Of a stretch of 64,000 bases of DNA, positions 1-11,323 are shown piece by piece. Made by a program: the position numbers and the translations under genes. Source of the stretch: Bradyrhizobium ivorense (GTDB taxonomy: Bacteria; Pseudomonadota; Alphaproteobacteria; Rhizobiales; Xanthobacteraceae); the NCBI RefSeq assembly GCF_900696085.1, contig NZ_CAADFC020000008.1, forward strand, positions 62,001-126,000, in the 5' to 3' direction. The notes below the pieces were generated by a model, which saw only the letters and a program-made list of their open reading frames with translations, was not told the DNA's origin and did not search any database. Positions within the stretch are counted from its first letter, which is position 1. Every line of letters starts with the position of its first letter.

Positions 1-471
1 CTCGTTGCGCTTCTTCTCGCCGCCGGAAAATCCGACATTGAGGCCGCGCTTGAGCATGCCTTGCGGTATGTTGAGCGACTTCGCAACCTCGCGAACTCGT
101 TTTATAAAATCGGGAGTGGAGAATTCCTTTTGTGCTCGCGCCTTGCGCTGGGCGTTCAACGCCGCACGCAGGAAGTTCATGGTGGTCACCCCGGAAATTT
201 CCACCGGATATTGGAATGCAAGAAATACGCCATTGGCGGCGCGTTCGTTTGCTTCCATCGCGAGCAGGTCTTCACCCTTGAATAGGATCTGGCCAGCGCT
301 CACTTGATAGCCGGGCTTGCCGGAGATAACGTGACTGAGTGTGGACTTTCCGGAGCCGTTCGGCCCCATGATTGCATGCACCTCACCCGCATTGACCGTA
401 AGATCGAGGCCGCGAAGAATTTCGCAGTCCTCGATACCAACATGCAAATCTCGGACTTCGAGTAGCGCCAT
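1..471 (-). CDS. sufC: SufC, Fe-S cluster assembly ATPase (partial, C-terminus outside window)
   Basis: This is the cytosolic ABC-type ATPase of the SUF Fe-S assembly scaffold, which works with SufB and SufD. The 157 visible residues start MALLEVRDLHVGIED and carry a Walker A motif (GPNGSGKST, about residues 36-44), a Q-loop region (FLAFQYPVEISG) and the beginning of the signature motif (GFSGGEKKRNE) just before the window edge. The ATG at 471 is the natural family start. It lies about 70 bases downstream of sufB in the same direction, the usual sufB-sufC order. Placed next to a nitrogen-fixation ferredoxin, it probably belongs to a symbiosis-specific suf set (inference). Confidence 0.93.
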   Translation of the reverse strand, partial: MALLEVRDLHVGIEDCEILRGLDLTVNAGEVHAIMGPNGSGKSTLSHVISGKPGYQVSAGQILFKGEDLLAMEANERAANGVFLAFQYPVEISGVTTMNFLRAALNAQRKARAQKEFSTPDFIKRVREVAKSLNIPQGMLKRGLNVGFSGGEKKRNE

Positions 472-541
472 TTTAACCCGCCCCTGAAATGCGTCATCCA
501 GAACGCAAGCCGCAATCGCGAGGGCTCGCGGAAACATTTAG

Positions 542-2038
<1,497 letters not shown>

Positions 2039-2225
2039 TCAATCCTCCGCTCGCACACGGAAAACTCCAGCCGACGATGATTGCCCCGCGCGCCCCTCCA
2101 AGCTGATCGCGCAAGTCCTGGCCAACGCGGGATCAGCGGGTGAGAGAACCAGGTCCCCGACCCAGACAGCCGTCGCTAGAGTCTTCATCCTGCTTTGTGC
2201 CGCAGTCCCCCTCATCGGCCACCCC
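2039..2225 (-). other. Gap between ferredoxin and sufB
   Basis: No recognised gene. A 49-codon reading frame beginning MKTLATAVWVGDLVLSP at 2188 looks like a short signal peptide but has no family match that I recognise. A sequence TGGCCAGGACTTGC resembles a sigma54 site, but its GG-GC spacing is one base short, so I do not call a separate sufB promoter. Read-through from the ferredoxin promoter is the simplest reading. Confidence 0.35.
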
Positions 2226-2420
2226 TTATGCCGGCACGCAGGTGTCGGGCACTGGGCAAACGACAGCGCATTGCGGCGCCTCAAAATGACCCTCACATTG
2301 AGTGCACTGAGCCGGATTGATCACATATATATCGTTCTTCAGGCTGATCGCCGCGTTGGGACATTCGAACTCACACGCGCCACAGACGGTGCACTGGGAC
2401 GCGATTATCTTGTAGGCCAT
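2226..2420 (-). CDS. fdxN: 2[4Fe-4S] ferredoxin of the nitrogen-fixation (FdxN/FrxA) type
   Basis: A 64-residue ferredoxin starting [14 protein letters not shown]. The first cluster motif is [12 protein letters not shown]; the second is the expanded form [18 protein letters not shown] typical of ferredoxins that accompany nifB in rhizobia (called fdxN or frxA). Such proteins deliver electrons for nitrogenase cofactor assembly. A longer frame exists upstream (to 2465), but the MAYKIIAS start is the conserved one. Upstream lies a TGT-N10-ACA element of NifA type. It leads the ferredoxin-sufB-sufC block, which suggests that this suf set supplies clusters under nitrogen-fixing conditions (inference). 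The exact fdxN/frxA name is by similarity of motif. Confidence 0.88.
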   Translation of the reverse strand: MAYKIIASQCTVCGACEFECPNAAISLKNDIYVINPAQCTQCEGHFEAPQCAVVCPVPDTCVPA

Positions 2421-2435
2421 TACTGCGATTCCATA

Positions 2436-2476
2436 AGCAAAGTGCGGACCGCTTCTTGCCTTCAAGTCTTATGCCA
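2436..2476 (-). promoter_or_regulatory. Candidate sigma54 promoter region of the ferredoxin
   Basis: Two -24/-12-like matches lie here on the minus strand. TGGCATAAGACTTGAA (2461-2476) gives a sensible 30-base leader, but its -12 dinucleotide is GA instead of GC. CGGTCCGCACTTTGCT (2436-2451) has correct GG-N10-GC spacing, but it would put the transcription start about five bases from the ATG, leaving no room for a ribosome site. One of them may be used; which one cannot be decided by reading. Confidence 0.4.
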
Positions 2477-2536
2477 AAGAGCCTGGGCTTGATCTGTCTC
2501 GGCTATTTTCCAAAGGCATGTCGCCGCCTCAATGGT

Positions 2537-2552
2537 TGTCGCAAATGCTACA
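2537..2552 (-). promoter_or_regulatory. NifA upstream activator sequence (TGT-N10-ACA)
   Basis: TGT, ten bases, then ACA exactly matches the NifA binding-site consensus. It lies about 100-120 bases upstream of the predicted ferredoxin transcription start, the usual distance for NifA acting on sigma54 RNA polymerase by looping. It supports expression in microoxic, nitrogen-fixing cells. Confidence 0.6.
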
Positions 2553-2884
2553 ATCGGCCTCACGGCAGCTTGATCTCGACACTGTAGTTAGAGCGCAGGG
2601 TCGATCCGCCAGCCCAGTTCGCATTTCCCAGCACAGCCAGAAAACGTCGTGCCCGATCGCGCAGATAACGGTCGCTTCGGTGATCGCGGTCCCTCTGGGC
2701 GAGCCGCGGCAGGCAATGTTCGATCCCTGCGGATGACCGGCAAACCTGCTTTCCCTGTAGAGGACGGAGGTAGTTGGCTCGCAGCACGGGGACGACCGAA
2801 AGCCAAGCGCGATCGTCTGGTGATCCCTCGGCTTCGTTCCGCGCTCAAAGAAATGCCAGCGGTACTGAGCAGGTCGAAAGAGCC
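2553..2884. other. Gap without recognised gene
   Basis: The stretch between the ferredoxin regulatory region and the ald terminator has overlapping open frames on both strands, but none has a start with a ribosome site or a family motif. I see nothing in it beyond possible decayed sequence. Confidence 0.5.
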
Positions 2885-2911
2885 GAAAAAAAAGCCACCC
2901 CGAAGGGTGGC
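2885..2911 (-). terminator. Rho-independent terminator of ald
   Basis: On the minus strand, GCCACCC and GGGTGGC form a 7-bp GC-rich stem around a short loop, directly followed by a run of eight T. It sits about 40 bases after the ald stop codon, so it most likely ends the ald transcript. Confidence 0.88.
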
Positions 2912-2950
2912 CCAAGTCAGGGAGGAAACGCCCGTGTGGGCCTCTGGGAA

Positions 2951-4063
2951 TCAGGCCGCAGCCTGTTCGATCGGAGAGAAGGGGAGCCCGAGGCTCTCGG
3001 CAACCGCCTTGTAAGTCAGCCGACCCCGATGGACATTGAGGCCCGCGCGCAGGTGCGGACTCTCGAGCACGGCGGAAAAGCCCTTGTTGGCCAGGGCCAA
3101 ACCAAACGGCAGCGTGGCGTTGTTCAGTGCCTGGCTCGAGGTCAGCGGCACCGCGCCGGGCATATTGGCCACGCAATAATGAATGATGCCATCCACTTCG
3201 TAAGTTGGATCAGCGTGAGTGGTTGGGTGCGACGTCTCAAAGCAGCCGCCCTGATCGATAGCGACATCCACGATGACCGCCCTCTTACGCATTGAGCTCA
3301 GCATGCTCCGGCGGACCAGCTTCGGCGCGCTCGCTCCTGGAACGAGCACCGCACCAATCACCACATCGGCCGCAAATACCTCCTCCTCCACGGATTCGAT
3401 GGTAGAAAATCTGGTACGAACCCGCCCTTCGAATAGCTCGTCCAGCTCGCGGAGCCGGGGTATCGAACGGTCGATGATGGTGACCTCCGCGCCCAAACCG
3501 ACCGCCATGCGTGCGGCGTGCGTGCCGACGACGCCGCCTCCGATCACAACGATCCGAGCCGGCTGAACACCGGGCACTCCACCGATCAACAGCCCTCGTC
3601 CGCCTGCACTCCGCTTCAGCGCACTACCCGCAGCTTCGATCGCAAGCCTACCTGCGACCTCGCTCATTGGCGCCAGCAGTGGAAGACCACCATGGGCATC
3701 AGTTACGGTCTCATAAGCGATCGCGGTGCACCCAGATTTCAGGAGCCCCTTGGCCTGCTCCGGGTCCGGCGCCAGATGCAGGTAAGTGAACAGGATCTGG
3801 CTCTCCCGCAGCTGGCTCCATTCGGACGGCTGAGGCTCCTTAACCTTTACGATCATCTCGCTCGATGAAAATATCTCCCCTGCGGAATCCAGAATCGTGG
3901 CGCCGGCGGCGCGATAATCGTCATCGGTTGCACCAATGCCGGCGCCGGCATTGGTCTCGATCATCACGCGGTGGCCCGCTGCCACGTATTCGCGGACGGC
4001 TCCAGGGGTAAGGCCCACGCGATATTCGTGCGCCTTGATTTCCTTGGGGACTCCGACCTTCAT
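2951..4063 (-). CDS. ald: Alanine dehydrogenase
   Basis: NAD-dependent alanine dehydrogenase, interconverting alanine with pyruvate and ammonium in the cytosol. The 370-residue product has the family length, the N-terminal signature MKVGVPKEIKAHEYRVGLTP, the substrate-site segment PEQAKGLLKSGCTAIAYETV, and the Rossmann NAD-binding loop VVIGGGVVGTHAARMAVGLGA near residues 172-193. The segment VIVDVAIDQGGCFETSHPTTH is also diagnostic. In bacteroids the enzyme is linked to alanine export and ammonium assimilation (known for rhizobia; its role here is inferred). It stands alone, with its own terminator, between the suf block and the hydrogenase operon. Confidence 0.95.
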   Translation of the reverse strand: MKVGVPKEIKAHEYRVGLTPGAVREYVAAGHRVMIETNAGAGIGATDDDYRAAGATILDSAGEIFSSSEMIVKVKEPQPSEWSQLRESQILFTYLHLAPDPEQAKGLLKSGCTAIAYETVTDAHGGLPLLAPMSEVAGRLAIEAAGSALKRSAGGRGLLIGGVPGVQPARIVVIGGGVVGTHAARMAVGLGAEVTIIDRSIPRLRELDELFEGRVRTRFSTIESVEEEVFAADVVIGAVLVPGASAPKLVRRSMLSSMRKRAVIVDVAIDQGGCFETSHPTTHADPTYEVDGIIHYCVANMPGAVPLTSSQALNNATLPFGLALANKGFSAVLESPHLRAGLNVHRGRLTYKAVAESLGLPFSPIEQAAA

Positions 4064-4269
4064 TTGAAAACTCCCTGCCTAGAGGGGCTTTTTAATCGCA
4101 AGAGCGCAGCGATATTGCGATGCAGGCGGCTAAATGGCGCAGGAATTCAGCGATCTTTGATCAGCGACGCAGGATTTCAAACAAACAGATGCGAACCGGA
4201 TTGAGACGACCATGCTCGCTGAGCTTGACCATCGTTCCCTCATGCTCCCCGCAAATGGGTGTGGCGTGT

Positions 4270-5316
4270 TCAGCAGATCCGAGGCAATTGTTCGCCTGAC
4301 AACCAATCGACAATACGTCCGCCGCCGAAACTGGTGGCCAATTGCACAAATTTGTGATCGTCAGCTACGGCCTCGCCAATATCGGCTGCATCGCACCCGA
4401 GCGGATGCGCCTTCATGGCTGCAAGCACGGCATCAGCCACATCAGGCGCGACGATCGCAACGAGCTTGCCCTCATTAGCGACATGGATCGGATCAAGCCC
4501 AAGGAGTTCGCAGGTGGCCGCAACCGCAGGCTTTACCGGAATGGCCGCTTCCTGCAGACGGAACCCGAGGCCAGACTGATGCGCAATCTCGTTGAGGGTG
4601 GCGGCAAGACCGCCGCGCGTGGGGTCACGCATCACCCGGATGCCGCGCCCGCCAGCCGCCATCATGACGGCCACGAGGTCATGCAGCGATGCCGAATCCG
4701 AGACGATCTCAACTTGAAGAGCGGCGTTCTGGCGCGTTGACATGATCGCCACCCCATGATCGCCAAGGCTGCCCGACACCAGCACACGGTCCCCGATCCT
4801 TGCTTTGTCGGCGGACAGATCGAGCCCATCGGCCAGAACCCCGATCCCGGTCGTAGAGATGAACAACCCATCCGCCTTGCCGCGCTCGACGACCTTGGTA
4901 TCCCCGGTGATGATGTAAACGCCGGCACCGCGCGCCGCCACGCCCATCGACTGCGCAATCGTCCCTAGATCCGAAAACCGGAAACCCTCCTCGATGATGA
5001 AGCTAGCCGACAGATAGAGCGGACGCGCGCCGGCCATCACGACATCATTGATCGTGCCGTGCACAGCCAATGACCCGATATTGCCGCCGGGAAAGAACAG
5101 CGGCGAGACCACATAGCCGTCGGTCGTCATCACCATCCTGCCTGCCGCAACCTCAAAAGCCGACTGATCATTGCAGCGGGCGAGCCATTCATTACCGAAG
5201 GCTTGGTGAAAAAGGCCGGAGATCAGTTGTGCCATGGCGCGCCCCCCGGATCCGTGGGAAAGATCAACGCGTCCGTTCTCGACGTCGAGCTTGCCATGAT
5301 AATCCTTACCGCTCAT
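4270..5316 (-). CDS. hypE: HypE, carbamoyl dehydratase of hydrogenase maturation
   Basis: HypE receives a carbamoyl group from HypF on its C-terminal cysteine and dehydrates it to a thiocyanate, the source of the CN ligands of the NiFe(CN)2CO centre. The 348-residue protein has the AIR-synthase-like N-terminal region (DLSHGSGGRAMAQLI), the ATP-site segment MRDPTRGGLAATLNEIA near residues 230-246 and the required C-terminal PRIC, whose last residue is the acceptor cysteine. It is the last gene of the hup-hyp unit and overlaps the end of hypD by four bases. About 200 bases without a gene separate it from ald. Confidence 0.96.
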   Translation of the reverse strand: MSGKDYHGKLDVENGRVDLSHGSGGRAMAQLISGLFHQAFGNEWLARCNDQSAFEVAAGRMVMTTDGYVVSPLFFPGGNIGSLAVHGTINDVVMAGARPLYLSASFIIEEGFRFSDLGTIAQSMGVAARGAGVYIITGDTKVVERGKADGLFISTTGIGVLADGLDLSADKARIGDRVLVSGSLGDHGVAIMSTRQNAALQVEIVSDSASLHDLVAVMMAAGGRGIRVMRDPTRGGLAATLNEIAHQSGLGFRLQEAAIPVKPAVAATCELLGLDPIHVANEGKLVAIVAPDVADAVLAAMKAHPLGCDAADIGEAVADDHKFVQLATSFGGGRIVDWLSGEQLPRIC

Positions 5317-6455
5317 GACAACCGCCTCACCTGATCATCGCGAACTCGGCCGTAGGTCCAATACGCGGCACAAGCGCCTTCCGAGGAAACCATGCAGGAC
5401 CCGATGGGTGTTTCCGGCGTGCAGACGGTTCCAAACAGCTTGCAGTCAACCGGTCGCTTGGCGCCGCGCAGGATCGCGCAGCATTCGCATGCCGGATTGT
5501 CGGCGACACGCAGCTCGTGCATCGCAAAGCGCGCCTCGGCATCAAATCCCGCGTAGGCCCGCTTCAGCTTCAGTCCGCTGTTGGGGACGAGACCGAGCCC
5601 CCGCCATTCGAACTGCTCACGCAGTTCGAATACCTGCGAGACCTCGTCCTTGGCGCGTCGATTGCCTTGGCGCGTCACCGCTCGGCTGTATTGGTTCTCC
5701 ACCTCGTAGCGGCCTTCGTTCACCTGCCGCACCAACATCAGGATCGCCTGCATCACGTCGAGCGGTTCAAATCCCGCGATGACGATCGGCTTGCCGAATT
5801 GTTCCACCAGGGGCTCGTAAGGCTGCGTACCGATGATCGTGCTGACATGTGCAGGACCGACGAAGCCATCGATTGCGACCCCACCGATGTTGCGCATCTT
5901 CGGGTTCTCGAGAATGCTATGCATCGCAGAGGGCGTAAGCACGTGGTTGCAGAACACGCTGAGGCCCCTCAGCCGCTTCTTTTCGGCAATCCGGACCATC
6001 ACCGCCGTCGGGGGCGTCGTGGTCTCAAATCCGATGGCAAAGAAGACCACCTCCCGGCTTGGCACCTGTTCGGCGAGCCGGATAGCGTCGAGTGTCGAAT
6101 AGACCATCCGAATGTCTGCGCCGAGCGCTTTGGCGCGCATCAGGGACTGTCCCTGCGACCCGGGCGCGCGCATCAGGTCGCCATACACGCACAGAGTGAC
6201 CTCCGGCCGCTCGACGAGCCGGATCGCCATGTCAATCCGGCTGGCGGGCAGAACGCAGACGGGACAGCCGGGCCCGTGGATCATGCGAACGTTCGCGGGC
6301 AGCAATTCCTCGAGGCCGTAGCGGGAGATCGCATGAGTGTGTCCGCCACAGAATTCCATGAACCGGTAAGCCCGTCGCGGACCGGCTTCGGCGCCAATCG
6401 CCCGCGCGAGCCCCAGTGCGATGGTCTTGTCACGAAATTCATCGGCATATTTCAT
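5313..6455 (-). CDS. hypD: HypD, Fe(CN)2CO assembly scaffold
   Basis: HypD, with HypC, holds the iron atom while its CN and CO ligands are added during NiFe hydrogenase maturation. The 380-residue product has the cysteine motifs of the family: FCGGHTH near the N-terminus, MIHGPGCPVCVLP, FCNHVLTP, and the C-terminal cluster segment NPACECCAILRGAKRPVDCKLF split around residues 325-346, with a further GTVCTPETPIGSCMVSSEGACAAYW. I chose the ATG at 6455 (MKYADEF), because the frame two codons earlier starts only with TTG. It follows hypC almost directly and overlaps hypE. Confidence 0.95.
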   Translation of the reverse strand: MKYADEFRDKTIALGLARAIGAEAGPRRAYRFMEFCGGHTHAISRYGLEELLPANVRMIHGPGCPVCVLPASRIDMAIRLVERPEVTLCVYGDLMRAPGSQGQSLMRAKALGADIRMVYSTLDAIRLAEQVPSREVVFFAIGFETTTPPTAVMVRIAEKKRLRGLSVFCNHVLTPSAMHSILENPKMRNIGGVAIDGFVGPAHVSTIIGTQPYEPLVEQFGKPIVIAGFEPLDVMQAILMLVRQVNEGRYEVENQYSRAVTRQGNRRAKDEVSQVFELREQFEWRGLGLVPNSGLKLKRAYAGFDAEARFAMHELRVADNPACECCAILRGAKRPVDCKLFGTVCTPETPIGSCMVSSEGACAAYWTYGRVRDDQVRRLS

Positions 6456-6457
6456 GA

Positions 6458-6688
6458 TCAAGGTTCCTGCCCTGCACTGCCTAGCTCCTGCAGGAGCTGC
6501 AACGTGCGCTTGGCTTCTGTCGGGTCGATCTTCGATAGGGCGTAGCCGACATGGACAAGAACGCTGTCGCCGACATCGAGCTCATCGATGAGAGCGATCG
6601 ATATTTCCAAGCTGACCCCATCGATGGACACGATCGCCATATCGTCGGGAAGAATTTTCGAAATCTTTGCCGGGACCGAAAGACACAT
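6458..6688 (-). CDS. hypC: HypC, hydrogenase maturation chaperone
   Basis: HypC is a small chaperone that escorts iron with its ligands to the large-subunit precursor. The 76-residue protein begins MCLSVPAKI; the cysteine after the initiator Met is the conserved functional residue. It belongs to the HypC/HupF family; here the second family member is hupF at 13552-13842. The gene sits one base after hypF and just before hypD, as expected for the hypABFCDE order. Confidence 0.95.
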   Translation of the reverse strand: MCLSVPAKISKILPDDMAIVSIDGVSLEISIALIDELDVGDSVLVHVGYALSKIDPTEAKRTLQLLQELGSAGQEP

Positions 6689-6689
6689 A

Positions 6690-8948
6690 TCAGGTTGCTC
6701 CTTTCAGGGCTGACGGCTGTTCGGCAGTCTGCAGAGCGGCAATCCAGGCCTGACCAAGGCTCAAGCCGCCATCGTTGGGCGGCAGCTGCCGTGGCACCAG
6801 CGGGGTGAGGCCTGCGCTGCGGCAACCGCGCTCAATTTCATCCGCCAGCACCGCGTTCAGAAAACAGCCGCCGCTTAGAATGATGGTATTGACGCCGGTT
6901 CTCCGCGCAGCGCGCCCGACCCAGTCGATGCAGGCGGCGGCAAAGGTGCCATGAAACAGCCCGGCTCCGTCTGCGGCGTCGAGGTCGTCTGCAATCAACC
7001 GCGAAAATAGCGGACGAAGCGACAGCACGCCGCGGTCGATGGTCCAGCCCGCTTCGAAAATCTCAGTCCGCCGCACCATCGCTTCGAGCTTCATCGCGGC
7101 TTCGCCCTCATAGCTCTGCAAACTTGCAACCCCCAGCAGCGCCGCCGCGGCATCGAACAACCGGCCCGCGCTGGTCGTGGTGGCCCCGCCCGCTTGATCG
7201 AGCAATGCCGACACACGCCCAGCCTGCCGCTGCGCAGCAAAGCGAGGCCCGATTTCGTGACGTCGGCCGAGCGCCTGCAATATTGCGCTTGCCATGCGCC
7301 ACGGCTCGCGGGCTGCGCGATCGCCGCCAGGCATTTGCAGGGGCGCGAGATGCCCGATGCGTCGAAACCTCGTTCCTTCGCACAACAATAGCTCGCCCCC
7401 CCAGTTACCACCGTCGGAACCGAGGCCATGGCCGTCGAGCACCAAGGCAAGCGCAGGTCCGGCATGGCCATGCTCAGCGATGACGGCGGCAGCGTGGGCG
7501 TGGTGATGCTGGACGGCGACAAGCGCCCGGCCGCTTGCTTGCGCAAACCGGGTCGACGCCATATTGGGATGCATATCATGGGCGATGACGACAGGCTCCA
7601 CATCAAGAGTCGATGTGAGGTGGTGGATCGTCTGCTCGAACACACATATCCCTTCGGCCGTATCGAGATCGCCAATATGCTGGGAGACGAAGGCTTCGTT
7701 GTCGCGCGTGATGGTGACGGTTGATTTCAGCGCGCCGCCGACGGCGAGCACGACCGGCACAGACCTCGCAAGCCGGATCGGGTCGGGAACATAGCCACGT
7801 GCCCGGCGAACGAATTGGGTCCGGCTGGCCACCACCGACAGCACGGAGTCGTCGGCTCGCGTCAGGATATCGCGATCATGGGTCACGACAAGGTCGGCGA
7901 TCCCCTCGAGCCGCCGCAGCGCCTGCGCGTTGTCAATCACGAGCGGTTCGCCGCAAGAATTGGCGCTGGTTGCGACGATGACCGGGCCTGCCCCCGCAAG
8001 CCATGCTCCTGTCGAGTGAAGCGCATGAAAGATGAGGTGATGCAGTGGCGCTACCGGCAGCATGACACCTACGCGGGATAAGCCAGGAGCTATGGCGGGC
8101 GCCAAATCATTGCGCGAAGCTAAAAGGACGACGGGACGTGCCACGGATTCAAGCAACGCAAGCTCTGCCGCGTTCGCTTCCGCGATTTCATTGACACGCC
8201 CTATGGAAGAGACCATGACCGCGAACGGCTTCTGGGGGCGCTGCTTTCTGCTGCGCAAACGCTGCACGGCGTCCTGGTTGCGCGCATCGCAAAGCAGCTG
8301 ATACCCGCCGAGCCCCTTTATCGCCACGATTTGGCCGCGGGCAATCGCCGCAACAATGGCATTGACCCCATGGCTAAGCCGAGGACCGCATATCGGACAC
8401 GCGATCGCCTCCGCATGAAACCTGCGGCTCGCTGGATCGGCATATTCGGCCGCGCAGGCGGCACACAGCCTGAAAGCTTTCATGACCGTGTTGCGGCGAT
8501 CGTACGGAAGCTGTTCGGCGATCGTGTAGCGCGGGCCGCAATGGGAGCAGCTGACGAAGGGATAAAGGTAATGACGATTTTCTGGATCGAATAACTCACC
8601 CAGGCATTGCCGGCAGGTCGCGGCATCGGCAACGATCCGCGTTGACAACCTGCCGTCTTCGCTCGCGCAAATCGAAAAGTCTTGTGCCGCGAGCGCCCTG
8701 GTGCGCTGAACGCTGATGTGGTCGATACGTGCCAGTGGAGGCGGCTCGAGCGGCAAAGCGGCGACAAACTCGGGCGCCCGGTTACCCTCGACTTCGATTG
8801 TGACGCCCTCCGGACCATTGACGACGAACCCCGCCAATCCGTATCGCGTGGCGAGGCCATAGACGTAGGGACGAAAGCCGACCCCTTGCACGGCCCCGCT
8901 CACGCGCACGCGCAGCCGCGTTGGGTCGCGGATGGTGGCGGCGCTCAT
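6690..8948 (-). CDS. hypF: HypF, carbamoyltransferase of hydrogenase maturation
   Basis: HypF uses carbamoyl phosphate and ATP to load a carbamoyl group on HypE. At 752 residues it is full length. In order: an N-terminal acylphosphatase domain ([18 protein letters not shown], about residues 14-31), two zinc-finger pairs ([12 protein letters not shown] with CSHCGPRY, and [11 protein letters not shown] with CPICGPRL, about 110-185), a YrdC-like domain ([16 protein letters not shown] onward), and the C-terminal Kae1-like domain with [18 protein letters not shown]. Hydrogenase-positive Bradyrhizobium strains carry it as a single gene. It overlaps the end of hypB by four bases. Confidence 0.95.
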   Translation of the reverse strand: MSAATIRDPTRLRVRVSGAVQGVGFRPYVYGLATRYGLAGFVVNGPEGVTIEVEGNRAPEFVAALPLEPPPLARIDHISVQRTRALAAQDFSICASEDGRLSTRIVADAATCRQCLGELFDPENRHYLYPFVSCSHCGPRYTIAEQLPYDRRNTVMKAFRLCAACAAEYADPASRRFHAEAIACPICGPRLSHGVNAIVAAIARGQIVAIKGLGGYQLLCDARNQDAVQRLRSRKQRPQKPFAVMVSSIGRVNEIAEANAAELALLESVARPVVLLASRNDLAPAIAPGLSRVGVMLPVAPLHHLIFHALHSTGAWLAGAGPVIVATSANSCGEPLVIDNAQALRRLEGIADLVVTHDRDILTRADDSVLSVVASRTQFVRRARGYVPDPIRLARSVPVVLAVGGALKSTVTITRDNEAFVSQHIGDLDTAEGICVFEQTIHHLTSTLDVEPVVIAHDMHPNMASTRFAQASGRALVAVQHHHAHAAAVIAEHGHAGPALALVLDGHGLGSDGGNWGGELLLCEGTRFRRIGHLAPLQMPGGDRAAREPWRMASAILQALGRRHEIGPRFAAQRQAGRVSALLDQAGGATTTSAGRLFDAAAALLGVASLQSYEGEAAMKLEAMVRRTEIFEAGWTIDRGVLSLRPLFSRLIADDLDAADGAGLFHGTFAAACIDWVGRAARRTGVNTIILSGGCFLNAVLADEIERGCRSAGLTPLVPRQLPPNDGGLSLGQAWIAALQTAEQPSALKGAT

Positions 8949-9898
8949 CGCCTGGTGTCCTCCAAGGCGCGCCTTTGATGCGCTGCCTGCTTATCGATCC
9001 AAGTGTAGAGTGCGCCAAAACCCTCGCCGGTCCGCGCCGAGACCGCGAGCATTTCGATCTTGGGATTGACGCGTCTTGCGTATTCGACGGTCTTGCCCAA
9101 ATTGAATTCAAGCACCGACGCCAGATCGATCTTGTTGATCAGCATCAGCGAAGAAGCGGCAAACATATCCGGATATTTGAGCGGCTTGTCTTCACCTTCG
9201 GTGGTCGACAACACCACGATCTTGCAGGCCTCACCTAGATCGAAGGCAGCGGGACAGACCAGATTCCCGACGTTCTCGATAAAGAGAATACCGCGCGTGA
9301 GCGGCGGCAAGCGGCGATACGCCTCACCGATCATGGCAGCATCGAGATGGCAACACTTGCCGGTATTGACTTGAATAGCTGGTACACCAGCCGAGCGAAT
9401 GCGTTCGGCATCGTTCGAGGTCTGCTGATCGCCCTCGATGACTCCGATCGGGCAGCTGCGCTTGAGCTCGGACACGGTGCGGACCAGCAGCGCGGTCTTG
9501 CCTGCACCAGGACTGGACATAAGATTAAATACGAGCAGATCGTCGGCCATGAAGAGGGCGCGGTTTTCCGCCGCGATCCTGTTATTCTTGCCAAGGATGT
9601 CGCGCCCGACCTGAATGACGTGCTCGCAGCTCATGCCCGCGACCTTCAAGGCAGACAGGTCGGCGCCGCGGCTCACAAGCGCCTGCCCACCATGCGCCTG
9701 ATGATGGCCAGGATGATGAGGGTGATCATGGCCGGCATGGTGTGAATGCTGCAGGCGCTGCTCGCCATGCAGATGCGCCTCATGGCGATCGCGATTGTCC
9801 TGCACATGGGGACGCTCGCGAGCGCGGCCTTGGGCATCATGCAGTTCGGCGCGTTCGGTTGAAGACGCCTGTCCGCTGCAGCCGCATACGCTACACAT
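8945..9898 (-). CDS. hypB: HypB, nickel-binding GTPase of hydrogenase maturation
   Basis: HypB is the GTPase that, with HypA, inserts nickel into the hydrogenase large subunit. I chose the ATG at 9898 giving [10 protein letters not shown], the conserved high-affinity metal motif; it overlaps the hypA stop as TGATG. Residues 40-70 form a histidine-rich stretch ([20 protein letters not shown]), which in B. japonicum HypB stores nickel. The GTPase domain shows [11 protein letters not shown] (P-loop), EGDQQT and NKIDL. At 317 residues it is longer than E. coli HypB because of the His-rich insert. Confidence 0.95.
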   Translation of the reverse strand: MCSVCGCSGQASSTERAELHDAQGRARERPHVQDNRDRHEAHLHGEQRLQHSHHAGHDHPHHPGHHQAHGGQALVSRGADLSALKVAGMSCEHVIQVGRDILGKNNRIAAENRALFMADDLLVFNLMSSPGAGKTALLVRTVSELKRSCPIGVIEGDQQTSNDAERIRSAGVPAIQVNTGKCCHLDAAMIGEAYRRLPPLTRGILFIENVGNLVCPAAFDLGEACKIVVLSTTEGEDKPLKYPDMFAASSLMLINKIDLASVLEFNLGKTVEYARRVNPKIEMLAVSARTGEGFGALYTWIDKQAAHQRRALEDTRR

Positions 9899-10239
9899 CA
9901 ATCGATCTCCAGCTCTTTCACTCGCATCTCTTCGCCTGCCGTTACCTGCAACTGATAGCTGCCGCAGCATGGACAGCACTCATCGCGCCGTGCAATCTCG
10001 ACGCTCTTCGAACAGGTCATGCACCAGGCCACGCCGGGACGTTCGATGATCCTAAGAGCCGCGCCCTCGGCAATGGTTCGCGTTGCAACGACAGCAAAGC
10101 AGAATCTGATCGCTTCAGGCGCAACATGGCTCAACGCCCCGATCTCCAGACAGACGCTCCGCACCTGGGAAAGCGATCGGCGACGCGCCTCCTCCTCGAC
10201 GATTTCGACGATGCTTTGACAAAGCGCCATTTCATGCAT
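9898..10239 (-). CDS. hypA: HypA, nickel metallochaperone
   Basis: HypA (113 residues) delivers nickel with HypB. The ATG at 10239 gives the obligatory N-terminus MHEMALCQS, where His2 binds nickel; the frame continues two codons upstream only to a TTG. The zinc site is [21 protein letters not shown], with the two CxxC pairs. It overlaps the hupK stop by eight bases and shares TGATG with hypB. Confidence 0.95.
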   Translation of the reverse strand: MHEMALCQSIVEIVEEEARRRSLSQVRSVCLEIGALSHVAPEAIRFCFAVVATRTIAEGAALRIIERPGVAWCMTCSKSVEIARRDECCPCCGSYQLQVTAGEEMRVKELEID

Positions 10240-11323
10240 CGTCAACTTTGCGAAACTTCAGCGTGAACCCGACGCAGGGATCAAGCGATTCAATCACCGC
10301 ACGAACCGCTTTCTGATGTCGTCTGGCCGTCAGCGCCGCGCCCTGCAGATTCCGGACAAGCGGTCCGCGCAAATGGAAATTCCATTCCGTCGGTGCAAGA
10401 CATTCGAAGCGGGATATCTGGCCCTGAGGATCAAGCTCGACCGCGTGATAGAGCCGGCCCCTGGCGCATTCGACCGCGGCCGCTCCTCGTCCGGGACCTA
10501 GCTTGTAGCTTTCGATGATCCCAGGCTCGGCCGACTCGATATGAGCACCGGACTTGAGCCAATCGCATAGCTGCACGATTTCTGCAATTCTGGCCTTCAG
10601 CCGCGCGACCGCACCCGACCGACCCAGCCAGAGCCGATCACGCGTCATTTGGCGCGCCCATGGACCCGTCTCGGGCGCACGTCCCCCAAGATTGGGACAA
10701 TGGCAAAATGTCGGGTCATCGCCGAGCAGCCGTTCAGTGATGTTGCAGTCGTCGGCAGCGGACAGGAACGAGTGCGCGATCGGGATGGACTTCAAGTCGA
10801 CCTCGTCAAGCGCTGCAATGCAAAGCGCGAACGGGCTACCGGGCCTCGGCGCGCCATCTTCATCCGGCATGCCGAGTGCCGCGAGCGCAGCCACAATCTG
10901 CGCTATAGCCTCTCGCCGAGCAGAGCCGCGTGCTGGCCGTGCGCTGCTGACAAGCACTGACAATCCTCGTATGAGGGACCGGATCGCCGCCGCACTGACG
11001 TTGGGCGTAGGATGCCCGACAAAGAGGCCCCGCAGCAATTCTGAGATGCGCTCGGCAACCACCAGGATCATCCGACGCTGTTTCGTCCCGAGCATGATCT
11101 TTTCGTCACGTGCCGCCTCGATCGCGAACAGCAGTGCGGTTTGTTGCGCAGCGGCACATACTGTGAAGAGATGCGGCAGCGCCTCGAGCAACGCCGATGC
11201 CGGTTTGCCGGCGGCCAGCCGTGCCAGTGGCGGCCGGACTCGCGGCAGGATCTCGACCGCGGCGATGACGTCGGCAGCAAGCGATATGGTGACATCGATT
11301 TTATTGCGGGCGACGAGGCTCAT
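10232..11323 (-). CDS. hupK: HupK, hydrogenase maturation protein
   Basis: HupK (about 363 residues) resembles the NiFe large subunit in a degenerate way and is thought to act as a scaffold for the Fe(CN)2CO unit before transfer to HupL. The C-terminus retains a DPCVGFTLKF segment reminiscent of the large-subunit C-terminal motif but without the second cysteine. I chose ATG 11323, which overlaps the hupJ stop (ATGA); a GTG lies two codons upstream. The assignment rests on the position between hupJ and hypA, the length and this C-terminal trace. Confidence 0.88.
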   Translation of the reverse strand: MSLVARNKIDVTISLAADVIAAVEILPRVRPPLARLAAGKPASALLEALPHLFTVCAAAQQTALLFAIEAARDEKIMLGTKQRRMILVVAERISELLRGLFVGHPTPNVSAAAIRSLIRGLSVLVSSARPARGSARREAIAQIVAALAALGMPDEDGAPRPGSPFALCIAALDEVDLKSIPIAHSFLSAADDCNITERLLGDDPTFCHCPNLGGRAPETGPWARQMTRDRLWLGRSGAVARLKARIAEIVQLCDWLKSGAHIESAEPGIIESYKLGPGRGAAAVECARGRLYHAVELDPQGQISRFECLAPTEWNFHLRGPLVRNLQGAALTARRHQKAVRAVIESLDPCVGFTLKFRKVDDA

